DNA of 7,540 nucleotides from Chloroflexota bacterium (GTDB lineage Bacteria > Chloroflexota > UBA6077 > CF-72): NCBI GenBank assembly GCA_019242065.1, contig JAFAWJ010001116.1, forward strand, positions 1 to 7,540. The letters are read 5' to 3'. The notes below the pieces were generated by a model that ran no database searches, had not been told where the DNA came from, and was given only the letters and a program-made list of their open reading frames with translations. Both the position numbers and the translations under genes were made by a program. Of this stretch, positions 1 to 5,513 are shown one piece after another. Position 1 is the stretch's first letter. Each line of letters starts with the position of its first letter.

Positions 1-444
1 GCCACTGATGCGCGCTTGCTGGAGCTGCGGGGTGGCGGTCGGTTCAGGCGTGGGCGGTTCGGACGGCGTCGGCTGCGCGGTCGGCACGCTGGCGGCGGCA
101 ATGGGCGCAGGCGTGAGCGTGGGTTGGCTGGTGCTGGCGATGGTGACTCGCGGCGTGACCGCGGGCGTGGGCTCGAGCGTTGGCGCCACGGTGGGCGTGC
201 TGGCTGCGGGGCGGGGTGGCAGCGCGCGACCCGCGTTGAGCACGGCGAGGGCGGCGACTGCGCTGACCAGGGCCAGCAGCAGCACGCTGCTGACCACCTG
301 CCAGATGGTCAGCCGCACGCGGCCGCCGCGGGTCAGAAACGGGCGGCCGCACCAGTTGCACTCGGTGGATCCGCTCGGATTCTTGCCGCCGCAGCCTGGA
401 CAGACGACGAGCTCATCATCAGGCGGCGCAGTCGGCGGCGGCAC
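1..444 (-). CDS. Zinc-ribbon, single-pass membrane protein with Thr/Pro-rich stalk (partial, C-terminus beyond left edge)
   Basis: The minus frame is open from the in-frame TGA at 466-468 to the window edge, giving 148 codons from the GTG at 444. It has no ATG, so ATG-only callers miss it. Residues 15-32 form a compact zinc ribbon with two CxxC pairs (C15/C18 and C29/C32, as CPGC and CNWC). A hydrophobic segment follows at about residues 43-66, with a short basic stretch (RGGRVR) before it, as expected for an internal N-terminus. After the membrane comes a low-complexity stalk rich in Thr, Pro and Ala with recurring PTP/EPTP motifs, still running at the edge. This layout suggests a cytoplasmic zinc ribbon, one membrane helix and an extracytoplasmic stalk that may carry a C-terminal domain outside the window. 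The function is unknown. The GTG start is chosen because the only alternatives in frame are CTG codons; no strong ribosome binding site is visible. It is divergent from the parA operon. Confidence 0.72.
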   Translation of the reverse strand, partial: MPPPTAPPDDELVVCPGCGGKNPSGSTECNWCGRPFLTRGGRVRLTIWQVVSSVLLLALVSAVAALAVLNAGRALPPRPAASTPTVAPTLEPTPAVTPRVTIASTSQPTLTPAPIAAASVPTAQPTPSEPPTPEPTATPQLQQARISG

Positions 445-463
445 AGCCTGGTTTTGTAGCAGA

Positions 464-638
464 AGTCACGAGTCGCCAGTCACTGGTGGACAATCGCGAA
501 GGTCACCAGTGTCATCATTTGGATCACGAGTCGACAGTCCGACGGCCGCGAGTAACGAGTCGCCGGTCAGTAGTCAACACAGTCGCGACTCGCAAGTCCC
601 GAAGGTGACGAGTCAGCAATGACGGGTCGCTGGTCACC
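464..638. repeat. Degenerate heptanucleotide direct-repeat tract, consensus about RGTCRCN
   Basis: On the plus strand the tract splits into 7-bp units. Block 464-514 reads AGTCACG, AGTCGCC, AGTCACT, GGTGGAC, AATCGCG, a 2-bp slip, GGTCACC, AGTGTCA. Block 522-542 has GATCACG, AGTCGAC, AGTCCGA. Block 551-578 has AGTAACG, AGTCGCC, GGTCAGT, AGTCAAC. Block 581-601 has AGTCGCG, ACTCGCA, AGTCCCG. Block 604-638 has GGTGACG, AGTCAGC, AATGACG, GGTCGCT, GGTCACC. That is about 22 units in five runs separated by small phase slips. No reading frame through it looks coding. It resembles in kind the short tandem heptamer repeats (STRR) described in cyanobacteria, but the unit differs. Its role is unknown; it could be a protein-binding array, a selfish repeat or a slippage product. 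Confidence 0.75.
481..511. repeat. 8-bp inverted repeat within the heptad tract
   Basis: CACTGGTG at 481-488 is the exact reverse complement of CACCAGTG at 504-511, with a 15-nt spacer. It may be a by-product of the repeat unit, because GGTCACC-type units on one strand resemble their own complement. A second dyad, the 10-bp palindrome AGTCGCGACT, lies at 581-590 in the same tract. Confidence 0.5.
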
Positions 639-659
639 GACGACCTCATCGCGGGGTCC

Positions 660-687
660 AAGGGGTCTCCCCTTGTCATCGACAAGG
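660..687. promoter_or_regulatory. Two overlapping, mutually exclusive stem-loops upstream of parA
   Basis: AAGGGG (660-665) pairs perfectly with CCCCTT (669-674) across a 3-nt loop. CCTTGTC (671-677) pairs perfectly with GACAAGG (681-687) across loop ATC. The shared bases 671-674 can join only one helix at a time. No T-run follows, so a simple intrinsic terminator is not indicated. If transcribed, this could be an alternative-fold leader element. If not, it is a pair of dyad sites about 100 bp upstream of the putative parA promoter elements. Confidence 0.45.
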
Positions 688-764
688 CCCAAGCTGTCAG
701 CCCGACACTGGCCTCCCCAAATTCACCACTTCTCACAAAGGCGCCACATAACCGGTCAACTGTC

Positions 765-794
765 GTGACGTTTGGCAAACCAGCGTGCTAGGAT
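765..794 (+). promoter_or_regulatory. Putative sigma-70-type promoter of the parA-ftsZ operon
   Basis: A TGC-TAGGAT element (786-794) resembles an extended -10 (TGn plus TAnnaT-like hexamer). GTGACG at 765-770 lies 18 bp upstream and matches four of the six -35 consensus bases. Transcription would start near 801, giving a leader of about 30 nt. This comes from reading consensus only; promoter preferences of this organism are unknown. Confidence 0.35.
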
Positions 795-805
795 GCCGCC
801 GCGTC

Positions 806-829
806 GAGGAGAATCGCGAACTGCGATAG
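806..829 (+). promoter_or_regulatory. parA ribosome binding site with hairpin spacer
   Basis: The best Shine-Dalgarno match before parA is GAGGAG at 806-811, which is 18 nt from the ATG at 830 and unusually far. The spacer contains a perfect 5-bp stem: ATCGC (813-817), loop GAACT (818-822), GCGAT (823-827). Folding it would loop out 15 nt and leave about 3 unpaired nt plus the helix between the SD and the start. An in-frame TAG at 827-829 excludes any start upstream, so the ATG at 830 is fixed. Confidence 0.45.
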
Positions 830-1606
830 ATGGCGACTATTATCGCCGTTGCCAACCAGAAGGGCGGGGTCGGCAAAACCACCACCACCGCTAATCTCGG
901 CGCGGCCCTGGGCCTGCGCGGGCGCCGCGTGCTGCTGGTTGACCTCGACCCCCAGGGTAACCTGACCAGCGCCTTCGGCCTCGAGAAGGACGTCCAGCAG
1001 ACCGTCGCCGAGTCCCTGCTCGATCGCCGCGTGCCCCTGCCCGTGGTGCCCGTCCCCAACGGCGCGACCGTCGACCCGAGCGCCAGGCACCTGTCGGTCG
1101 TCCCCGCGGCGGTCGGCCTCGCCAGCGCCGAAGCCCAGCTGATGAACAAGCTCGGCCGCGAGCTGCGCCTGCGCGACCAACTGCTGACCGTCGGCGATCA
1201 GTTCGATTTCATCATGATCGACACGCCACCGTCGCTGGGCGTGCTGACCGTCAACGCGCTGGTGGCGGCCTCGCGGGTCATCATCCCCACCGAAGCGCGC
1301 TTTTTCTCCTTGCAGGGCCTGCAGATGCTCGAAGAAAGTATCGAAGAGATTCTGTACCTGAACCCGCGCCTCGAAGTGCTTGGCATCCTGCTCAGCAAGA
1401 TCGACCGCCGACTGAAAGAGGAACGGCAGGTGGCCCAATATTTACGCCAGCGGTGGGGTGTACGCGTGTTTTGCACTGAGGTGAACACCAACAGCAAGAT
1501 CCTGGAAGCGGGCTCGTCGGGCACGTCTGTGTTTCACTATCAGGGTGCCGAAAAAGCGGTCGACCTGTACCTGGCCCTGGCGGACGAGGTGATCACGCGT
1601 GCCTAA
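830..1606 (+). CDS. parA: ParA/Soj-family ATPase
   Basis: This 258-residue protein has the length and motif order of a chromosomal ParA/Soj ATPase, which binds DNA non-specifically as an ATP dimer and normally works with ParB on parS sites. The deviant Walker A is KGGVGKTT at residues 11-18, with signature K11 and catalytic-type K16. Walker A' is VDLDPQGN at 37-44 with D40. Walker B is FIMIDTPPS at 127-135 with D131. There is no N-terminal helix-turn-helix, so it is not a plasmid type Ia ParA. There is no C-terminal amphipathic membrane-targeting helix, which argues against MinD. A basic stretch (KIDRRLKEER) follows the ATPase core and could contribute to DNA contact. No parB follows; the next gene is ftsZ, whose start overlaps the parA stop by 8 nt. 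A division-site regulator analogous to MipZ is therefore possible, but that is inference from position. Confidence 0.9.
   Translation: MATIIAVANQKGGVGKTTTTANLGAALGLRGRRVLLVDLDPQGNLTSAFGLEKDVQQTVAESLLDRRVPLPVVPVPNGATVDPSARHLSVVPAAVGLASAEAQLMNKLGRELRLRDQLLTVGDQFDFIMIDTPPSLGVLTVNALVAASRVIIPTEARFFSLQGLQMLEESIEEILYLNPRLEVLGILLSKIDRRLKEERQVAQYLRQRWGVRVFCTEVNTNSKILEAGSSGTSVFHYQGAEKAVDLYLALADEVITRA
1586..1592 (+). promoter_or_regulatory. Strong ribosome binding site for ftsZ inside the parA 3' end
   Basis: GAGGTGA at 1586-1592 matches the 16S anti-SD closely and lies 6 nt before the GTG at 1599. This decides the ftsZ start in favour of the GTG over the internal ATG at 1641, and implies translational coupling to parA. 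Confidence 0.7.
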
Positions 1607-2912
1607 CGGTCGGCAACGCGGTGGATTTAACCCGGATCGAATGACCGACCTCTCGCGCCCTGTCCAGGTCGTGCCGCAGATTGTCGACTCACCCCAGGAG
1701 TCGCCCGCGCGCGGCTTCACCGAAGTCAGGATCATCGGCGTCGGCGGCGGCGGCAGCAACGCGGTCAATCGCATGGTCGAAACCGGCGTGCAGGGCGTCG
1801 AGTTCATCGCCGTCAACACCGACGCCCAGGCCCTCCAGTTGTCCTCGGCGATGCGCAAGATCGCCATCGGCGGTCGCAGCACACGCGGACTGGGCGCAGG
1901 CGGTGACCCGCAGCAGGGCGAGCGCGCCGCCGAGATCAGCCGCGATGCGCTCACGTCGGCCATCACTGGTGCCGACATGGTCTTCCTGACGGCCGGACTC
2001 GGCGGTGGCACGGGTACTGGCGCCGCGCCGATCATCGCCGATATCGCACGCCGCGAGCGGGCGCTGACGGTCGCGGTGGTGACGATGCCGTTTACCTTCG
2101 AGGGCTACCAGCGCCGTCGCGCGGCCGACGAGGGCCTGGTGCGGTTGCGCGATAACGTCGACGCGCTGATCGTCATTCCCAACGATCGCCTCCTGCAGAT
2201 GGCGGATCGACAGATGAGTCTGATCGAATCGTTCCGCCTGGCGGACGACGTGTTGCGCCACGGTGTCCAGGGCATCAGCGACCTGGTGACGATGACCGGC
2301 CTGATCAACCTGGACTTTGCCGACGTGAAGGCGGTCATGCAGAACGCGGGCACGGCGCTAATGGCCGTCGGCGAGGGGCGCGGCGACGGTCGGGCGATGC
2401 TCGCCGCGCGGGCTGCCATCTCGAGCCCGTTGCTGGACGTGTCCATCGACGGTGCGCGCGGCGTGCTGCTGAACGTCTCGGGCGGGCCAGACCTGACCCT
2501 GGCGGAGGTCACCGAAGCCGCCGAGACAATTCAGGCGTCGGTCGATCCCGACGCGAGTATTTACTTCGGTGCCGTCATTCACCCGCGGCAGCAGGATGAA
2601 GTGCGGGTGACCGTCATTGCCACCGGGCTGCGCGACGCCACGCGGCCCACGCAAGCCCCCCCGACGCGCGAGCGCGACGTGGAACCACCGCCCCGCAGTC
2701 GCTACGTGCCGTCGTCCGAGCCGCCGCCCAGCCGTGAGCCGGCCCGCGAACCCGACTACGACCGCCCCACCCGTCGCCCGGGCACAACCGAGTGGGAGCG
2801 CGGTCGATCCAGGCAAGAGCCGCGGCCGGCCCCGCCGCCCTCGTCACCACCGTCTCAGGCGGGTGACGACGATTGGGACGCCCCAGCCTACTTGCGCCGT
2901 CCTCGTCGCTAG
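1599..2912 (+). CDS. ftsZ: Cell division protein FtsZ
   Basis: This 437-residue tubulin-like GTPase polymerises into the cytokinetic Z-ring. From the GTG start there is an N-terminal extension of about 40 residues before the Rossmann loop GGGGSN (49-54). The tubulin signature GGGTGTG is at 135-141 and the synergy (T7) loop NLDFAD at 237-242, so both GTP binding and hydrolysis residues are present. The folded core ends near residue 344 (VTVIATGL). A linker of roughly 80 residues follows, dominated by Pro, Arg, Glu and Ser. The last 14 residues (DDWDAPAYLRRPRR) are a recognisable C-terminal peptide, the docking site for partners such as FtsA, SepF or ZipA, although the usual I/V-P is A-P here. 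The T-K-P-F seen in many FtsZ sequences reads T-M-P-F (162-165). The gene overlaps parA; no ftsA, ftsQ or sepF is adjacent. Confidence 0.96.
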   Translation: MPNGRQRGGFNPDRMTDLSRPVQVVPQIVDSPQESPARGFTEVRIIGVGGGGSNAVNRMVETGVQGVEFIAVNTDAQALQLSSAMRKIAIGGRSTRGLGAGGDPQQGERAAEISRDALTSAITGADMVFLTAGLGGGTGTGAAPIIADIARRERALTVAVVTMPFTFEGYQRRRAADEGLVRLRDNVDALIVIPNDRLLQMADRQMSLIESFRLADDVLRHGVQGISDLVTMTGLINLDFADVKAVMQNAGTALMAVGEGRGDGRAMLAARAAISSPLLDVSIDGARGVLLNVSGGPDLTLAEVTEAAETIQASVDPDASIYFGAVIHPRQQDEVRVTVIATGLRDATRPTQAPPTRERDVEPPPRSRYVPSSEPPPSREPAREPDYDRPTRRPGTTEWERGRSRQEPRPAPPPSSPPSQAGDDDWDAPAYLRRPRR

Positions 2913-2924
2913 ACTGGAGCGCAT

Positions 2925-3845
2925 ATGCGCGCACTGATCTGCACGGGCGATCCAGCCAGGCCGCTGGAGATGCGAGACGTGGATGAGCCGTCGGCGGCGG
3001 ACGACGAGGTCATCATCGAGACGAAGAACGTCTCGATCAATCGTGGCGAGCTGCGGATTGTGGCCAGTCGGCCGAACTGGCGGCCAGGCCAGGACGTGGC
3101 CGGTACGGTCGTGCGTGCCGCGGCTACCGGCGACGGTCCACCCGTGGGCGCCCGCGTCGTCGCCCTCGTCGATCAGGCCGGTTGGTCCGAGCGCGTCGCC
3201 GCCCCGCGTTCGCGCGTCGCGGTGCTGCCGGACAACGTGTCGTTTGCGCAGGCCGCCACGCTTCCCGTGGCGGGACTGACCGCGCTGCGCGCCTTGCGAC
3301 TGGGCGGCACGCTCGTCGGACAGCGGGTCCTGATCACCGGGGCAACGGGTGGCGTTGGCCAGATCGCACTCCAACTCGCGGCGCACAGTGGCGCGCGCGT
3401 CACCGGCACGTCGCGCCACCCCGAGCGCGGTGCCTATCTGCGGCGCGCGGGCGATGTCGAGCTGACCGGCGACGTGAAGACGTTGAAGGGTCCCTTCGAC
3501 CTGATCCTGGAATCAGTGGGCGGCGAATCACTCACGACGTCGCTGCGGCTCGTCGGCCGCGACGGCATCGTCGTCCTGTTCGGCAACTCGTCCGGCGAAG
3601 ACAGCACCGTCAGCTTCGCCAGCTTCGCGGGCCGCGCACATGCTCGCCTGTACGCCTTCTTCGTCTACGAATCCGGCGAGCCACCGACCTTCGGGGCAGA
3701 CCTGGGCGTGCTGGCTGCCGAAATCGGTGCGGGTCGTCTGGAGCCACAGGTCGGTGTCGAAGCCAGTTGGCGAGATCCGGTCAAGGCGCTCGAAGCGCTG
3801 CGCGGGCGGACGATCGAAGGCAAGGCGGTCCTTGCGATCGACTGA
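2925..3845 (+). CDS. MDR-family NAD(P)H-dependent oxidoreductase (quinone-reductase-like)
   Basis: This 306-residue medium-chain dehydrogenase/reductase has a GroES-like N-terminal half (about 1-115) and a Rossmann C-terminal half. Visible motifs are VSINRGEL (36-43), PGQDVAGTV (54-62) as the family's substrate-domain signature, and the nucleotide loop GATGGVGQ (139-146). The cysteine/histidine ligands of zinc alcohol dehydrogenases are absent from the N-terminal half, so it belongs with zinc-independent quinone oxidoreductases and enoyl reductases. The substrate is not predictable. The ATG at 2925 has GGAG at 2916-2919 with a 5-nt gap, 12 nt after the ftsZ stop, so it is probably cotranscribed. 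Its end overlaps the proposed start of ctaA. A role in quinone or respiratory metabolism would fit that neighbour but is inference. Confidence 0.85.
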   Translation: MRALICTGDPARPLEMRDVDEPSAADDEVIIETKNVSINRGELRIVASRPNWRPGQDVAGTVVRAAATGDGPPVGARVVALVDQAGWSERVAAPRSRVAVLPDNVSFAQAATLPVAGLTALRALRLGGTLVGQRVLITGATGGVGQIALQLAAHSGARVTGTSRHPERGAYLRRAGDVELTGDVKTLKGPFDLILESVGGESLTTSLRLVGRDGIVVLFGNSSGEDSTVSFASFAGRAHARLYAFFVYESGEPPTFGADLGVLAAEIGAGRLEPQVGVEASWRDPVKALEALRGRTIEGKAVLAID

Positions 3846-4800
3846 GCCCCTGCGCTGGTTGGCGGCCGCGACCTGTGGGGGCATGCTGCTGGTCCTGATC
3901 ATGGGCGCCACCGTCACGAATACCGGCTCTGCCGAGGGCTGCGGGCGCTCCTGGCCGCTCTGCAACGGACAGTTTGTGCCCGAGTTCACGGTTGCCACGG
4001 CCATCGAGTTCAGCCATCGCGCCGTGACGGGAGTGGAGAGTGTGCTGGTGGTCGCGCTGGCCGCGGCTATGATCTGGCGCTGGCGCGCCGATCGCGAATC
4101 GCTGCTACTGGCGGTCTTAATGGTTGTCACGCTGGTGTTGCAGGCGGGCCTGGGCGCTGGCGCGGTGCTGTGGCCACAGTCGGCGGTGATGCTGGCGACG
4201 CATTTCGGGGTGTCGTTGATCGCGTTCGCGTCGACGTTCCTCAGCGCGGTCGTGGTCTGGGAGCGTACGTCGGCTTCGCCCATGGGCACCCCGCACCTCC
4301 ACGGCGAGTCCATCCCCGACTATCGACGGAGTCGGGCTTTTCGAAATCTGACGGTCATTTCCACGGTGTATGTCCTGGGCGTGGTGTACCTCGGCGCGTA
4401 CGTGCGCCACGCCGACGCCAGCCTCGGCTGTCTGGACTGGCCACTCTGCAACGGCCAGGTCATTCCACCCCTGAGCGGCGCGCCCGGGATCGTGTTCGCC
4501 CACCGCGTCGCCGCCCTCGGCGCCGTCATCCTGCTGGGCGTGCTCGCCTACCAGTCGCGCCAGGTCAACATCGCCGCCAGCCCCGCGACCTGGGCGGCCG
4601 TTCTGGGGGTGTTGCAGGCCCTCAGCGGTGCGCTGATCGTGTGGACGCGCCTGGGTCTGTTCAGCACGCTGCTGCATGCCGGTTTGATGGGCCTCCTGTT
4701 CGCCACACTGACGCTGGTGCTCCGCGACGCACTGCGAGCGGCCGACCCCACCCCCGTCCGCCTGACGACCGGCGCTCAGGCGGGTGTGCAGGTCGCCTGA
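3832..4800 (+). CDS. ctaA: Heme A synthase (COX15/CtaA family)
   Basis: This polytopic membrane protein oxidises the heme O methyl group to heme A for aa3-type cytochrome oxidases. From the TTG at 3832 it has 322 residues and about eight membrane helices in two homologous halves. Half one carries C37 and C44 (GCGRSWPLCNG), E59, H62 (EFSHR) and H124 (ATHFG). Half two carries C200 and C206 (GCLDWPLCNG), H224 (FAHR) and H282 (LLHAG). These correspond to the cysteine pairs, glutamate and four heme-ligand histidines known in Bacillus CtaA, at nearly the same numbering, which supports the chosen start. AAGGCGG at 3822-3828 is a possible ribosome binding site. TTG 3859 is an alternative; ATG 3883 would cut into the first helix. 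The TTG start overlaps the upstream oxidoreductase by 14 nt. No ctaB or oxidase subunit genes are in the window. Confidence 0.9.
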   Translation: MRSTEPLRWLAAATCGGMLLVLIMGATVTNTGSAEGCGRSWPLCNGQFVPEFTVATAIEFSHRAVTGVESVLVVALAAAMIWRWRADRESLLLAVLMVVTLVLQAGLGAGAVLWPQSAVMLATHFGVSLIAFASTFLSAVVVWERTSASPMGTPHLHGESIPDYRRSRAFRNLTVISTVYVLGVVYLGAYVRHADASLGCLDWPLCNGQVIPPLSGAPGIVFAHRVAALGAVILLGVLAYQSRQVNIAASPATWAAVLGVLQALSGALIVWTRLGLFSTLLHAGLMGLLFATLTLVLRDALRAADPTPVRLTTGAQAGVQVA

Positions 4801-4840
4801 CCTTCTGGCGTTTTCCAGCGCCCTGGCGTAGCCTGAAAGC

Positions 4841-5125
4841 ATGTTCCGATTCCTCTTGGGCGTGGCGTTCGGGGCCGCGGGCTACTGGGCCTGGCAGTCA
4901 TTTGGACGCGACCTCCTGGGCCTTGGTAATGACCAGGACACCTACGGCGGCTACAGTAGCACCAGCAGCTTTAATACGCCGTCCAGCACAAGCAGCTTTG
5001 GTTCGAGCGGGTCGAGCTCGATCGGCGGCTCGGCGTCACCCTCGTCGACCTCTTCGACTTCGCCGAGCACATCGACCGGCTCGACCGGCCCCAGCGACTC
5101 GCCGGGTGCAGCTCAGCCTAGCTGA
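4841..5125 (+). CDS. Small membrane-anchored Ser/Thr-rich protein, uncharacterised
   Basis: This 94-residue protein has a glycine- and aromatic-rich hydrophobic N-terminus (about residues 3-21, FRFLLGVAFGAAGYWAWQSF) that reads as a membrane anchor. The tail from residue 30 on is almost entirely Ser, Thr, Gly and Pro. The hexamer SSTSSF occurs twice (39-44 and 48-53). It has no cysteines and no recognisable domain. The start is the ATG at 4841, 40 nt after ctaA, with only a weak GAAAG (4835-4839) before it. It may be read through from ctaA. Its 3' end overlaps the convergent NifU-like gene by 8 nt. The function is unknown; a surface or wall-spanning anchor is one possibility. Codon use is consistent with a real gene, but low-complexity composition lowers certainty. 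Confidence 0.62.
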   Translation: MFRFLLGVAFGAAGYWAWQSFGRDLLGLGNDQDTYGGYSSTSSFNTPSSTSSFGSSGSSSIGGSASPSSTSSTSPSTSTGSTGPSDSPGAAQPS

Positions 5126-5513
5126 AGGATTCTTTGGACAGTGCACGCCGCGCCGCCTCGGCGACGAGGTCGGCGCAGTAGCGCTTATCTTCGGGTAGGC
5201 CGCCCAGCGCGGCATCCAGCTCAGCCGCGGTGGGGGCCGTGTCGCGGCCAATGACCAGTTCGGTCGCGATGCTGCTGGCGGCAATGCACGCGCTGCAGCC
5301 GAAGGTTCTGAACGTGGCGCGCAGCACGTGGCGCTCGGGGGACAGCGCGACGAAGATCTGCACCATCGTATCGGTGGCGGCATCGTCGACGCGGCCCACG
5401 CTGTCGGCGTCCGCCATGCGTCCAACGTTGCGAGGGTGCTGGAAGTGATCGATGGTGACGGCCGAAAACCGCGGCCGGGCGGCGTCGTCCGCGGCCGGGT
5501 CAGATTGACTCAG
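5118..5513 (-). CDS. NifU/IscU-type Fe-S scaffold homologue lacking the first ligand cysteine
   Basis: From a CTG at 5513 the product has 131 residues. The family fold is clear: DHFQHPRN at 22-29, TFGCSACIAASS at 70-81, and RYCADLVAEAA at 111-121. In IscU/NifU scaffolds three cysteines bind the nascent cluster. Here the second (C73) and third (C113) are present, but the first, normally in a P-x-C-G-D motif, is replaced: the segment reads DAATDTM (44-50), keeping only the Asp (D48). An extra cysteine, C76, sits beside C73. The start is uncertain: between the rhodanese stop and the conserved DHF there is no ATG, GTG or TTG. The CTG overlaps the rhodanese TGA as CTGA, an analogue of ATGA coupling. 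The later ATG at M33 would remove the conserved DHF-PRN block. It could be a degenerate scaffold, a carrier of altered cluster chemistry, or a non-Fe-S derivative. Confidence 0.8.
   Translation of the reverse strand: MSQSDPAADDAARPRFSAVTIDHFQHPRNVGRMADADSVGRVDDAATDTMVQIFVALSPERHVLRATFRTFGCSACIAASSIATELVIGRDTAPTAAELDAALGGLPEDKRYCADLVAEAARRALSKESFS

Noticed and set aside
8..622. Plus-strand open frame of 204 codons at the left edge
   Set aside because: It is antisense to the zinc-ribbon gene and then runs through the heptad repeats; its product is a low-complexity Gly/Val/Ser sequence without a domain.
464..638. CRISPR array
   Set aside because: The repeat unit is 7 bp and contiguous, with no 25-40 bp repeats or regular spacers.
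524..778. Minus-strand 84-codon frame in the intergenic region
   Set aside because: It starts at a TTG in the putative parA promoter, and its C-terminal half is only translation of the repeat tract (recurring T-D-R-R/T-R motifs).
445..829. parS site or replication origin next to parA
   Set aside because: No match to the bacterial parS 16-mer palindrome and no DnaA-box cluster or AT-rich unwinding region was seen.
3640..3831. Upstream ATG at 3640 as the ctaA start
   Set aside because: It would overlap the oxidoreductase by about 200 nt and add a basic, non-hydrophobic leader; the TTG at 3832 gives CtaA-like numbering of cysteines and histidines.
4805..4822. Possible terminator after ctaA
   Set aside because: Only 4-bp stems (CTGG/CCAG or GGCG/CGCC) can form, and no T-run follows them.
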